Shown piece by piece: positions 25,787-35,118 of a DNA stretch of 64,000 bases. The notes under the pieces are model-generated. The model had not been told where the DNA came from. It searched no databases and saw only the letters and a program-made list of their open reading frames with translations. The position numbers and the translations under genes were made by a program. The first letter of the stretch is position 1, and each line of letters begins with the position of its first letter. The DNA comes from Siphonobacter curvatus (lineage in GTDB: Bacteria > Bacteroidota > Bacteroidia > Cytophagales > Spirosomataceae): positions 2,046,001-2,110,000 of the forward strand of contig NZ_PTRA01000001.1 of NCBI RefSeq assembly GCF_002943425.1, given 5' to 3'.

Positions 25787-26965
25787 ATGGCAGCTAAGCC
25801 TACCTCTACCTTATCCACGCTACTCGGAGCTGCCTTTCTGATGGCTACTTCGGCCATTGGACCGGGTTTCCTCACCCAAACCACGCTTTTTACGGTACAA
25901 TTAAAAGCCAGTTTTGGCTTTGTGATTTTGCTGTCCATTTTGCTGGACATTGGTGTACAGCTCAACATCTGGCGAATCGTCATTGCTTCCGGTCAGCGAG
26001 CACCCGATTTAGCCAATGCTCTCTTGCCGGGTGTCGGGCACTTTTTATCGATCCTGATTGCCCTGGGCGGACTGGTTTTTAACATCGGAAATATTGCCGG
26101 AGCAGGCCTGGGACTGCAAGTTTTGCTGGGGATACCCGTCGCCGTAGGAGCGGGGCTGAGTGCCGGACTGGCCATTGTTCTATTTCTGGTGAAAGACGCC
26201 CTGCGAGCCATGGATCAGTTTTCAAAAATACTGGGTCTGTTGATGATCGCTTTAACGCTGTACGTGGTCTGGACAGCCCATCCGCCTTTGGGCTTAGCCG
26301 TAGAAAAAACCTTTCTGCCTGACACCATCGATACCACGGCCATCATTACGCTAGTGGGTGGAACCGTGGGAGGGTACATCACCTTTGCCGGTGCTCACCG
26401 CCTGCTTGAGGCGGGTATGAGTGGTCCGGAGGCCATTCCACAAACCAATCGGGGGGCGGTTACAGGCATTGCTGTAGCTTCGGTGATGCGGATTTTACTC
26501 TTTTTGGCGGCTTTGGGCGTCGTGATGCAGGGCTTACCGATTGATGCGGCCAATCCGCCCGCTTCCATGTTTCAGCAGGCAGCTGGCTTGCTGGGGTACA
26601 AGCTGTTTGGACTCGTGATGTGGAGTGCCGCCATTACCTCGGTCGTGGGTTCGGCGTATACGTCAGTGACCTTTGTTCGTACGATGCATGCACGGCTGAA
26701 CAATCAAACCAAAGCCGTCACGGTAGGATTCATCGCCCTGTCAGCTCTTATTTTTATGCTGGTAGGAAACCCCGTAACGATTCTGGTGGCTGCCGGAGCC
26801 CTGAACGGCATGATCCTGCCCGTAGCTTTACTGATCCTGTTAATTGCGGTACACCGACTTCCTTTTGGTAAAACCTATCGTCATCCCTTTTGGCTTACGC
26901 TGGTGGGAGTGCTCATCATGGTTGTGATGGGATGGATGGCCGTTCGTACTCTGAGCAGTTTATAA
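25787..26965 (+). CDS. NRAMP-family transporter of the oxoprolinase operon (YcsG-like)
   Basis: A 392-residue membrane protein with about eleven helices, belonging to the NRAMP/divalent-cation transporter superfamily. The first helix contains SAIGPGFLTQTTLFT in place of the metal-binding DPGN motif of true Nramp metal carriers, and the later helix lacks the MPHN signature, so metal transport is doubtful. B. subtilis has a similar gene, ycsG, next to ycsF and kipIA. By position the likely cargo is 5-oxoproline or a related compound; that is an inference. It begins 30 bp after pxpA. Confidence 0.85.
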   Translation: MAAKPTSTLSTLLGAAFLMATSAIGPGFLTQTTLFTVQLKASFGFVILLSILLDIGVQLNIWRIVIASGQRAPDLANALLPGVGHFLSILIALGGLVFNIGNIAGAGLGLQVLLGIPVAVGAGLSAGLAIVLFLVKDALRAMDQFSKILGLLMIALTLYVVWTAHPPLGLAVEKTFLPDTIDTTAIITLVGGTVGGYITFAGAHRLLEAGMSGPEAIPQTNRGAVTGIAVASVMRILLFLAALGVVMQGLPIDAANPPASMFQQAAGLLGYKLFGLVMWSAAITSVVGSAYTSVTFVRTMHARLNNQTKAVTVGFIALSALIFMLVGNPVTILVAAGALNGMILPVALLILLIAVHRLPFGKTYRHPFWLTLVGVLIMVVMGWMAVRTLSSL

Positions 26966-27014
26966 AGCAAAAGAGGCTGAACAACGGATCCTGTTGTTCA
27001 GCCTCTTTTGCTTT
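26964..27014. terminator. strong bidirectional terminator
   Basis: Perfect 22-bp arms, AAAGCAAAAGAGGCTGAACA.. at 26964-26985 and its complement at 26993-27014, with a 7-base loop. It overlaps the stop of the transporter gene and faces the convergent gene at 27028. Confidence 0.85.
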
Positions 27015-27027
27015 ATATTTAGCCGTA

Positions 27028-27528
27028 TTAGTCTTCGTCCTCATTCGAATTGCTCCGGCAAAGCAACGCTACGGCGGTGGCGGTAACCAGAGCACCAACG
27101 GCCAGCTTGGTAATGAGTCCTTTGCGATTGTATTTCCACTCTGCGTTCCAGCCTTTCTCGGCCAGAATATTCGGAACGTAGCCTCGCTTCAAATCATCAA
27201 TGATTCCTTCGACTACGTTGACGCGGTCCGCAAACAAAAGCGGTAACCAGTGACCGTACTCCGATTCACTGAATTTAAAGGCATATCGACGGATGGCTCC
27301 GCTCATTCCGGAAGGGGGACTTGAAGTTCCGAAAACGGCCGTTATACCGGGTCGTTCGTTGGAATGAAGCACTTCCACGTTGACGGGTTGCTGGGGCGGT
27401 TTTTCGTAGTTGAGCCGCCGATGATCATCCCCCGTGTAGTTTTTCATGGGGTAGGTGGGTTCATTTTTAGGGTCCGCATCAATCCCCCAGCCCTTGATAT
27501 GTGCGTAATTACTGGCTAAATCTTCCAT
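27028..27528 (-). CDS. conserved hypothetical protein, C-terminal membrane anchor
   Basis: A 166-residue protein I cannot assign to a named family. The N-terminal part is polar and proline-rich (KNEPTYPMKNYTGDDHRRLN), the centre mixed, and residues 138-156 form a hydrophobic helix (LITKLAVGALVTATAVALL) followed by an acidic tail, so it is probably tail-anchored in the inner membrane. It starts 11 bp after the alcohol dehydrogenase stop on the same strand and is probably co-transcribed with it. Similar gene pairs are common in Cytophagales as far as I recall. Confidence 0.72.
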   Translation of the reverse strand: MEDLASNYAHIKGWGIDADPKNEPTYPMKNYTGDDHRRLNYEKPPQQPVNVEVLHSNERPGITAVFGTSSPPSGMSGAIRRYAFKFSESEYGHWLPLLFADRVNVVEGIIDDLKRGYVPNILAEKGWNAEWKYNRKGLITKLAVGALVTATAVALLCRSNSNEDED

Positions 27529-27539
27529 ACAATTTTTGT

Positions 27540-28694
27540 TTATACCCGTGCAGAAGGTGGAATAAGAATTGTCTTGATACAGTTATCCAGCTTGGCTGAA
27601 AAAATGTGATAGGCATCGGAAACTTCCTCCAGCGGAACGCGGTGCGTGACGATACCTTTCGGATCAATTCGCCCCGCCTGTACGTGCTCAATAAGCCTGG
27701 GCAGCAGGCGTTTGACCGAGGCTTGATTGGCCCGAATCGTAATGCCTTTGTTGACGACATTTCCAATGGGAATGAGGTTATCCGTAGGGCCGTATACGCC
27801 GACGACCGAAACAATGCCTCCTTTTTTCACGGAGTTGATGGCCCAGTGCAGAGCCGTGGCCGATCCCGCCTGCAGCATCAGTTTACGCCCCGTAATCGTT
27901 TGTAAGGCACTACCCGCCGCATCGCCGCCAACGGCATCAATACATACGTCCGCTCCGTAGAAATCCGTTGCCTTCTTCAAGAATAAAACCGGGTCCTGCA
28001 TCGAACGGAAATTGTAGGCTTCACACTGGGCGTAGGTACGCACGAAATCGAGTCGGTACTCCAAGTGATCAATGACAATGACGCGGCCCGCCCCAAACAG
28101 CCAGGCACATTTAGCCGCCATGATCCCCACGGGGCCCGCCCCAAAAACAACGACGGTGTCACCGGGCTTGATACCGCCCATTTCCGCTGCCTGGTAGCCT
28201 GTGGGTACCACATCAGTCAGCAATACGGCATCATCCGGATGTATATCCGCCGGAATAACCATAGGGCCTACATCGGCGAAAGGTACCCGGACGTACTCAG
28301 CCTGACCGCCGTCGTAGCCGCCCGCCGTATGGGAGTATCCATAAATCCCTCCCACAGCGGTTGCTTCCGGATTGGATTCATGACAGTTACCGTAGAGTCC
28401 CTGCTTACAGAACGAGCAGGTGCCGCAGGCAATGTTGAACGGAACCAGTACATGATCGCCGACTTTCAGGTTTTGTACGGAAGATCCGATTTCTTCGACG
28501 ACGCCAATGAATTCATGGCCGAAGGTCATACCTACCCGAGTATCTGGTACCAGACCGTGGTAGAGGTGTAAATCGGAACCACAGATACACGAACGAGTCA
28601 CGCGTACGATGGCATCTTGGGGATGTTGAATTTCGGGATAGGGTTTGTGGTCTACACGTACCCTGAAGGGTCCCCGGTAGTTCATAGCAAGCAT
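27540..28694 (-). CDS. zinc-dependent alcohol dehydrogenase (MDR family)
   Basis: A 384-residue medium-chain dehydrogenase/reductase of the glutathione-independent formaldehyde dehydrogenase-like subgroup. Catalytic zinc ligands are in CICGSDLHLYHG and GHEFIGVVEE, the structural-zinc cysteines in CGTCSFCKQGLYGNC, and the Rossmann NAD(P) site is VVFGAGPVGIMAAK at about residue 187. Start ATG 28694 (MLAMNYRG); the ATG three codons later is possible. Likely oxidises an alcohol or hydrated aldehyde. First gene of a two-gene unit. Confidence 0.92.
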   Translation of the reverse strand: MLAMNYRGPFRVRVDHKPYPEIQHPQDAIVRVTRSCICGSDLHLYHGLVPDTRVGMTFGHEFIGVVEEIGSSVQNLKVGDHVLVPFNIACGTCSFCKQGLYGNCHESNPEATAVGGIYGYSHTAGGYDGGQAEYVRVPFADVGPMVIPADIHPDDAVLLTDVVPTGYQAAEMGGIKPGDTVVVFGAGPVGIMAAKCAWLFGAGRVIVIDHLEYRLDFVRTYAQCEAYNFRSMQDPVLFLKKATDFYGADVCIDAVGGDAAGSALQTITGRKLMLQAGSATALHWAINSVKKGGIVSVVGVYGPTDNLIPIGNVVNKGITIRANQASVKRLLPRLIEHVQAGRIDPKGIVTHRVPLEEVSDAYHIFSAKLDNCIKTILIPPSARV

Positions 28695-28795
28695 ACGTAC
28701 GTTTGGTTATAGGTGAAATGTGTGCTTTAGAAAAGCGTATCTTGAATAGCAACCCACTCACGTAGTATAGCAGCAGGTTTGGATTACGTATATTC

Positions 28796-29017
28796 TCAAA
28801 AAAAATCGAACCAGTTTTTGGCAAACCATGCAATCGAACGGTTAAGTACTTGCTCTATACGACCGAGTACTGCTTGATTGACAAAAGCGAGGAGATCTAG
28901 AAAATGATTGCCATCCATATAAGCAGGAGATCTGGTAGAGAAAAAAATGCTACTAACGAAGCGGTATACTAATGGCCAGATAGCTTTCTGAGTAAAGAGG
29001 TTCTGGTTTTTAGGTAC
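28796..29017 (-). pseudogene. open-frame remnant (C-terminal fragment, unidentified)
   Basis: A 73-codon open frame without a good start, ending in TGA 28796. Its C-terminal part looks like real protein (GRIEQVLNRSIAWFAKNWFD). No homologue comes to mind. It sits at the left edge of the accessory island and is best read as the tail of a gene whose beginning has been lost, but chance openness is possible. Confidence 0.25.
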
Positions 29018-29226
29018 TTAACAGGTTGCTTCTTTTCAGTCTTTGCCTGATGAAATTGAAATTCCGCTAAAAAGTAATAAAGCTTAATAAAAATCCTAGG
29101 AGAAGGTTTATCGTTCTGTAGGTATCAAGCTTGCCCCATTGAACAAGCTTGATAAAAGATACATTTAGTGGGGTGGATAAGTATAGAGACAAGAAACAAA
29201 TGACAACGGAGTAACGCTTTAGCAGG

Positions 29227-29275
29227 CTCCGTCAGTCCGGCTGATAATCCCCTTAGTCAATCCAAACTGACGGAG
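29227..29275. repeat. R7 hairpin repeat, left copy
   Basis: CTCCGTCAGT (29227-29236) pairs with ACTGACGGAG (29266-29275). The interior shares the pattern AATCCCC...TC.A.CCAA with the right copy at 33522-33574, in the same orientation, and homology continues weakly for about 140 bp on the right. The two copies flank the FG-GAP protein and lipoprotein genes. A 65-codon minus-strand frame without start (29219-29416) overlaps it; the corresponding frame of the other copy is broken. Confidence 0.55.
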
Positions 29276-29812
29276 GAAATTCCACATCAATTGATCTGAA
29301 ATCTCACCTGCAAAAGCGGCAGAGACCTCGTCTCCGCCTTGCATGAACGAGTGCCCAACAAAGGTAGGGACTTGAGTAGTAGCGTAATCAGGCTTAATGT
29401 AACTAGAGAATACCCCCTAATTTTTAGGAAAAAAGAGAATCCTTACGCCACTGGATATACGAAAACTTAAAATTCATGGGGATCAATCGTTTTTAGCCTT
29501 TCTTTTATAGGTCTGTGTATTCTTTTCAATGCTTTGTACGGCCCGTAGGTTATCATAAACCCAAATGAATATACGCTAGCTGATAGTCAACTTGTTGTCT
29601 TTGGATTAAGCTAAAAAACGCATCAAAAAAGGTGTAGTATTGATCCTTTTCTAAATCTCTTAATTAAACAAAATAATGGCACTGAATGAGTAGTGCGTAT
29701 ACTTATTACGTTAGTCATTGAAACAGTACCGTATTGAAATTCTGAATGGATTGCATATTCTTTATACTAGCTTTACGCCTTTATCACACCATTGTCCATT
29801 TTAAACTAGTAT
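29276..29812. other. gene-free stretch before the FG-GAP gene
   Basis: Together with 28695-29226 this makes 1.1 kb without an intact gene. Apart from the R7 element and two startless minus-strand frames (28796-29017, 29219-29416), I find nothing supported here. The section is clearly more A+T rich than the core genes to the left. Confidence 0.45.
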
Positions 29813-32536
29813 ATGCTTCAATTTTCTACCCGGTTTTCACTTGTCATAAAGTGCTATTTCCTCTATTTTATTCTTTCCTCAATAAACGCATCCGCTCAGT
29901 ATTTTCAGCCTACTAAAGATCTTTCCACTTACACTTCGATTCCTCTTCAAGCGAATCCTGTAACACTAGGGACGGGTGACTTCAATGGAGACGGAAAACC
30001 AGATGTGGTCACGGGTAATTATTCGAATGAAAGTACCGATACAGACAACCTTAGAATTGCGATTTTACTGAATACAGGGTTTGGTCAGTTTGCGTCTCCA
30101 GTATTCTATCCAGTGACGGGAGAACCTAATGCTATAGTAGTAACCGATCTTAACCAAGACGCTAAGCCTGATTTAGTTGTATCGCTAAGCTATGGACGGG
30201 TGACAATCCTACTAGGAAAAGGCGACGGTACTTTCCAAACGCCTTTCGAAGTCACGAGTGACTACCTGACAGCCCAGTCGCTGGCCACGGGAGATTTTAA
30301 TAATGATGGAAAAACAGATATAATTTTCAGTAATTATTACAGTACCCCTCACATGACTTTGCTCCTGGGCGATGGTTCCGGAAAATTTTCAGAGCCGATA
30401 CGATTTGATGTGGGCCAAGAAATACAAAAAATTAGCGTAGGGGATTTAAATGGCGATCACAAACCGGACCTCCTGGCGATCAGTATTGATAAACTATATA
30501 CTGTCTTGGGCAATGGCAATGGAACGTTCCAAAGTCCTAAAACCTATACCGTTCCGTATGATGTGAGAAGTATAGACGTGAAGGATTTTAATCAGGATGG
30601 AAAAGCCGATATTTTGGTTTCATCGAATTATTATCTGTTGCAAAAGGAACCTTTTCTACTCTTTTTAGGCGACGGAAATGGGGGAATGAGTACGCCCGTT
30701 TCCTTACCTTTTTTCGGTGGTGTAAAATCCACTGAGGTGGCTGATTTTAATGGCGATGGATCCTTAGATATTTGTGCGTCTACTGGGAATCAAATGGGTG
30801 TGTTGTTAAATCGAGGCAATGGCACGTTTGAATTCAGCTCGTTCTTGTCAACCCCTGCGTATTCGAGAGCTTTAACCGCCGGGGACTTCAATGGTGATGG
30901 AGCGTTGGATATACTTTCTTCGTATAGGTCAAACCTATCCGTTCATTTGGGCAATGGAAAGGGCAATTTTGGTACCATTGCTCATTATCCGCTAGCCGGA
31001 GAGAACCCACTAAGCGTAGCAACGGGCGACTTAAATGAAGATGGAACGCCGGATATTGTAACTGCCGACAGCTACCTCAACACGATCTCCGTCTTGAACA
31101 GTAATGCCTATGGAAGTTATTCCCCTCCCGTAACCTATAAATTTACGGGTCGCCTTTCAGCCGTAACCATCGGAGATTTCAACCGGGATGGCCATTTGGA
31201 TCTCGCTGCTACTGACATCGGTACGACGTTTGGTATATCCTACGCAGACCGGGTTAATGTTTTCATGGGGAAGGGGAATGGAACATTCGATACCCACGTG
31301 CGATATTTTGTTGATAAATCTCCTTCAAGCATCATCGCCATTGATCTGAATAAAGATGGTATTCTGGATTTAGTTACTACGAATGCTGTCGGTAACAATG
31401 TCGCCGTTTTAGTCGGAAATCCGGATGGTACCTTTCAACAAACGCAATACTTTGCGGTAGGAAGCAGTCCTTCGCAGGTGAAGGCCTTTGATGTCAATAA
31501 AGATGGCCTGCTGGATTTATTGGTTGTAAATCGGGCCAGCAAGTCCGTTTCCGTGCTGATGGGAATGGGGGATAGACAGTTTGCCCCAGCCGTGAATTAC
31601 TCCATTGACGCTATGCCTCGGGGGCTTACGCTGACCGACGTCAATCAGGACGGTTTTATAGATGTAGTAACTTCGAATGAAACGGGTACTAGCTTGTCCG
31701 TTTTGCTGGGAACTAGCCAAGGCGGATTCAGTACGGGGATTGCGATTGCAACCTTGGAAAATACGTATGCAATCACTACAACGGATGCGAATTTTGATGG
31801 CAAAGAGGATCTGTTGGTCACTCACCATGGAAGCAATACCATTTCATTGTTGCTTGCTCAGGGCAATGGATCCTTCGCGGTTCCGGTGCAGTATGTAGTG
31901 CGGAATAGTCCTCGTTCCATCGCTTTGGAAGATTTCGATAAAGATGGTAGGAAAGATGTTATTGTCGCCAATTATGCGTCCTATGACGTGAATATCCTGT
32001 ACAGTCGGTTCGAAGCTCCCACACCCGTTCGACTCCTTTCGTTTACTGCCACCCGGCAGTCGGAAACCGTTCGCTTAGATTGGGCTACTGCTAGTGAAAA
32101 GGATGCGGCTCTCTTCCTGGTCGAACGTAGCCGAGAGGGTAAGACGTTTGAAGCGATTGCAACGGTGAAAGCGGCCGGTAACCGTGGAAGTAGATACGTA
32201 GCTTATGATCACCTGCCCTTGAAAGGTCTAAATTATTACCGCCTCACGCAAGTGGATGAGGATGGTAAGAAAAACTCGTATCGTCCCGTATCGGTGCGAA
32301 TGAGCGGAACAGATTTGATCTATCCCAACCCTTCTAACGGTGAGTATGTGGAAGTAGAAGCCCTTGTGGCGTCTGAGATTCAACTCACGACTTTGCAAGG
32401 ACAACGTTTACTGTTTAGTACGGAATCGGTCGGTGAGCAGAGCCAGAGCTTACGAATCTATCCTAAGCAGGTGCTTAAGCCGGGCGTATATCTGCTACGG
32501 GTAGCCGGCGTCACGCATAAGTGGCTGGTTCAGTAA
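29813..32536 (+). CDS. secreted FG-GAP/VCBS beta-propeller protein with T9SS C-terminal domain
   Basis: A 907-residue surface or secreted protein. Residues 1-28 are a signal peptide (ending NASAQYF). From about 50 to 740 it is an array of roughly 60-residue FG-GAP/VCBS repeats, each with a calcium-type DFNGDGKPD or DLNQDAKPD motif; about a dozen are visible (e.g. GDFNNDGKTD, ADFNGDGSLD, FDVNKDGLLD). Residues 750-820 form a FN3-like bridge (FTATRQSETVRLDWATASEK), and the last 80 residues are a type IX secretion/sorting domain (YPNPSNGEYVEV ... GVYLLRVAG). Probably an adhesin-like or binding surface protein; ligand unknown. Bracketed by R7 repeats. Confidence 0.92.
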   Translation: MLQFSTRFSLVIKCYFLYFILSSINASAQYFQPTKDLSTYTSIPLQANPVTLGTGDFNGDGKPDVVTGNYSNESTDTDNLRIAILLNTGFGQFASPVFYPVTGEPNAIVVTDLNQDAKPDLVVSLSYGRVTILLGKGDGTFQTPFEVTSDYLTAQSLATGDFNNDGKTDIIFSNYYSTPHMTLLLGDGSGKFSEPIRFDVGQEIQKISVGDLNGDHKPDLLAISIDKLYTVLGNGNGTFQSPKTYTVPYDVRSIDVKDFNQDGKADILVSSNYYLLQKEPFLLFLGDGNGGMSTPVSLPFFGGVKSTEVADFNGDGSLDICASTGNQMGVLLNRGNGTFEFSSFLSTPAYSRALTAGDFNGDGALDILSSYRSNLSVHLGNGKGNFGTIAHYPLAGENPLSVATGDLNEDGTPDIVTADSYLNTISVLNSNAYGSYSPPVTYKFTGRLSAVTIGDFNRDGHLDLAATDIGTTFGISYADRVNVFMGKGNGTFDTHVRYFVDKSPSSIIAIDLNKDGILDLVTTNAVGNNVAVLVGNPDGTFQQTQYFAVGSSPSQVKAFDVNKDGLLDLLVVNRASKSVSVLMGMGDRQFAPAVNYSIDAMPRGLTLTDVNQDGFIDVVTSNETGTSLSVLLGTSQGGFSTGIAIATLENTYAITTTDANFDGKEDLLVTHHGSNTISLLLAQGNGSFAVPVQYVVRNSPRSIALEDFDKDGRKDVIVANYASYDVNILYSRFEAPTPVRLLSFTATRQSETVRLDWATASEKDAALFLVERSREGKTFEAIATVKAAGNRGSRYVAYDHLPLKGLNYYRLTQVDEDGKKNSYRPVSVRMSGTDLIYPNPSNGEYVEVEALVASEIQLTTLQGQRLLFSTESVGEQSQSLRIYPKQVLKPGVYLLRVAGVTHKWLVQ

Positions 32537-32554
32537 AGTAAAGTTTTAATTCGG

Positions 32555-32589
32555 AAAGGGCAGTATTTCATGCAGAGTACTGCCCTTTT
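32555..32589 (+). terminator. intrinsic terminator of the FG-GAP gene
   Basis: AAAGGGCAGTA (32555-32565) pairs with TACTGCCCTTT (32578-32588), then T/G. Confidence 0.7.
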
Positions 32590-32701
32590 GTATGTTCTGA
32601 TTGAAGTCTTTCGAGCGTAAAGGTTTAATTTCCTAGCCTTTACCCGTAACTTGAGCCCGAATGCTCTAAACGATTTTAATCCTATGAATCTTTTTTCAGC
32701 C

Positions 32702-33343
32702 ATGAAGAAGCCAAGTTTACGTCAATCCTTGATTGTACTAGGGGGATGGTGCTCCGTACTATTCTTGTCGTGTTCCAAACCATCAAGCGTTAAGCCCGAG
32801 GAAGTAATTCCGGCAACGTTTGCACTGCAAGACGTTCGCTACTTTAAAGCGGCTAGTAATGGGTTTGATACGGTGGCCGTGAAACTAAAAGGAATAACGG
32901 TTTCAAACCCAGGCGACCAGCTAATTACGCAACCGTTCACCGATACTTTCGATGAGTTGGTGAAGACATCAGCATTTGAAGTCACTAATCCCAATGCTCT
33001 TCCGAAGGAGGTGAACCTGAGTGAATTTTCCGTGCGAGTGCCGGAACGGTGGTACGCCAACGATTCGTATGGGTTATTTACTGAAGCGTTCCCCTTGCGG
33101 ACTCAGGAGCAACAGAAACCGTACGGATCCTACCAGAAAGAAACATTAAACCTCAGCATTCCACCTAAATCGACTATTGTGGTTGATCGTCAGATTCAGG
33201 CGTATCATCTTACCTGTTCGTTCAGTGCGGTAGTGGTGAATGAAGCAACGGGCCAGCGTTACCCGGTCAGTGGAACCTGGAAAGGCATTTCTCACTATAA
33301 TAATGCGTCCGTGAAGCTTACCCAGCACCCGTTAAGTAAGTAG
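32702..33343 (+). CDS. lipoprotein of unknown function
   Basis: A 213-residue predicted lipoprotein. The best start is ATG 32702 (MKKPSLRQSL), giving a signal peptide with lipobox LFLSC-SK; ATG 32684, six codons upstream, is also possible. The mature part is beta-rich with no motif I know. It follows the FG-GAP gene on the same strand after a terminator and lies within the R7-bracketed segment. Confidence 0.72.
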   Translation: MKKPSLRQSLIVLGGWCSVLFLSCSKPSSVKPEEVIPATFALQDVRYFKAASNGFDTVAVKLKGITVSNPGDQLITQPFTDTFDELVKTSAFEVTNPNALPKEVNLSEFSVRVPERWYANDSYGLFTEAFPLRTQEQQKPYGSYQKETLNLSIPPKSTIVVDRQIQAYHLTCSFSAVVVNEATGQRYPVSGTWKGISHYNNASVKLTQHPLSK

Positions 33344-33419
33344 TAGAAAGTAAGCATGTCGAACCGCTCCTGGCAATAGTGCCATTGGGAGGAATACTCA
33401 GGTTGTGAGATAAAGTAAG

Positions 33420-33445
33420 GCTTTCTCAACCTACGTTGAGAAAGC
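33420..33445 (+). terminator. intrinsic terminator
   Basis: GCTTTCTCAAC/GTTGAGAAAGC with loop CTAC, followed by TCTTT, downstream of the lipoprotein gene. Confidence 0.6.
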
Positions 33446-33521
33446 TCTTTAATCGTTTAATTCAAGTTGAAGGGTAACGAACAATTGAATGTAAATTTCT
33501 GTCGGTCATCTTCTTACAGAA

Positions 33522-33574
33522 CTCCGTCAGTTGTTTTGTTCAAATCCCCCGAATGTCCAAACCAACTGACGGAG
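33522..33574. repeat. R7 hairpin repeat, right copy
   Basis: CTCCGTCAGTTG (33522-33533) pairs with CAACTGACGGAG (33563-33574), 12-bp arms. The interior (AAATCCCCCGAATGTCCAAACC) aligns in direct orientation with the left copy. Shared words continue on the right side: ACCTGC, AACGAG, CAAAGGTA and TAATCAGG. Confidence 0.55.
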
Positions 33575-33951
33575 GAGGCTCCCAACCGCCGATAAAGAGC
33601 CCCAACCTGCTTAAAGAAATAAAAGCTGTCTGACGAGCCTTTATTAAACGAGATTATTCAAAGGTAAGGCCAATATGCATAGGATAATCAGGTATAATCT
33701 GTCCATAAAGTAGCCCCCATATTTCAGGTGTAGTATATTGAAAAATAGGTATTTATAGAGGAATATTATTAAAAAACAGGCCTACTCGTTTGTTCCAACT
33801 CTTCCGTATGTCTAACTGATGAAACGAAAAGGTATTTGCTTACGGCCTTTAGTTGTTGTTTTTTCCTATCTTCTAGAACAAGAGCAGTTTGCTAATCCGA
33901 TGGACAATAGGAAAAATTTTTCAAAGTTTCAAAGGCAGAAACGAGTCCAGA
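33575..33951. other. gene-free stretch
   Basis: The decayed right flank of the R7 repeat up to about 33720, then AT-rich sequence with no supported gene. Confidence 0.4.
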
Positions 33952-34218
33952 TTAACGATCACTCCAGCCACTAGCAATGTAAAGTTGAACCACCAGCCAG
34001 CCAAGCCCTGCCAGTAATGATAAAATTGCCATCCAGCGTTTACCGGGAAAGCGGGTTTTCATGTAGAGGAGCACGAGGCCGTAAACGATTAAGCCTATAC
34101 TGCCGCAGACCAAAGCGTAGAGGCTTAACCACGAGGCAATGTGAATGCCTAAGCAGACGGTGACTACAGGGAATAGTAAGGCCAGCAGGAGTAGGGCATG
34201 ATAAATAGTAAGTTTCAT
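33952..34218 (-). CDS. small membrane protein (88 aa)
   Basis: An 88-residue protein made almost entirely of three hydrophobic helices (about 5-25, 29-52, 61-83; e.g. LLLALLFPVVTVCLGI and WLVVQLYIASG). No family is recognised. It stands alone on the minus strand in the accessory region. Confidence 0.55.
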   Translation of the reverse strand: MKLTIYHALLLLALLFPVVTVCLGIHIASWLSLYALVCGSIGLIVYGLVLLYMKTRFPGKRWMAILSLLAGLGWLVVQLYIASGWSDR

Positions 34219-34563
34219 CCGTTTAGAGGGGTAACTGGGTTATTCAATCTCTTACTCAAAAGTCTTGCCAAGGGTACGGGGTAGTCATTGAAGGATGGGC
34301 AGGTTTCAATAATAGAAACGCGAAAAACCTAAGGGGTTTGTGCAAACACTAGATGATTCTTTTACCTCAATCAAGGAAGGAACATTCGCATCTAGTCGAT
34401 TTACGGTTCTTTGGAATGACAGTAAAAGTTGCTCCTCCCAAGACTTCGTTCATTACGAAACTGACGAGCTAGGCGTTTGCCTGAGTTGTTGAAGTTGATT
34501 ATCTTGTTAGCGAGTTGAATTCATACCCCTAATTCAAGGAAATACATTACAATTCCTAACCTT
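34219..34563. other. gene-free stretch
   Basis: 345 bp between divergent genes; nothing beyond probable promoter sequence. Confidence 0.4.
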
Positions 34564-35118
34564 ATGCTCGTCAAATGGATGAAAATGCTACTGATCGTTG
34601 GTCTAACAGTAGCGACTGTGAGTCTCATGATTCTCTATCTGGATATTACCTCGGCTGCTTTTAGTTTGGGAGTCAATTTCGCTCTTATGTTTTGGTTTAC
34701 TCTGTTTGAATCGCAGCTTAAACCCAAACTCAACTCAACCTATTTTAATTCGCAGCCTTTTGAAAAGCAAGGCAAGTGGTATAAGAAGTTAGGTGTAGAG
34801 GGATACCGGACTATTTTAACCAAAATTGGATGGGAAAAGATGAGGCAACAGCAGACACCTATCAAAAAAGATCTTCGGGCATTTCAGGTCTATGAGCGAG
34901 CTTCCCGAGTAGCCGAAGTGGGGCATTTAGTTATTGGTGGAATCGTCCTGATCATTACTACTTATGTCATACTTATGTATTCAATCAAAGATGCGTTGTG
35001 GTTAATTCTATTTAACCTCGTTTTAAATATTTATCCTATTCTGCTGCAGCGGTATACGCGTCCAAGGCTTCAGCGAATGATTAAAAAATTTGAAGTCACG
35101 GAGCTTACTAGCGTCTAA
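34564..35118 (+). CDS. CrtO-like acyltransferase family membrane protein
   Basis: A 184-residue membrane protein with two N-terminal helices (about 6-30 and 34-52), a polar middle and two C-terminal helices (about 118-140, 146-165). KWYKKLGVEGYRTIL followed by a long spacer and then NIYPILLQRYTRPRLQR is the pattern I associate with the glycosyl-4,4'-diaponeurosporenoate acyltransferase (CrtO) family, whose founding member acylates staphyloxanthin precursors. No carotenoid genes are nearby, so the substrate here is open. Confidence 0.55.
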   Translation: MLVKWMKMLLIVGLTVATVSLMILYLDITSAAFSLGVNFALMFWFTLFESQLKPKLNSTYFNSQPFEKQGKWYKKLGVEGYRTILTKIGWEKMRQQQTPIKKDLRAFQVYERASRVAEVGHLVIGGIVLIITTYVILMYSIKDALWLILFNLVLNIYPILLQRYTRPRLQRMIKKFEVTELTSV

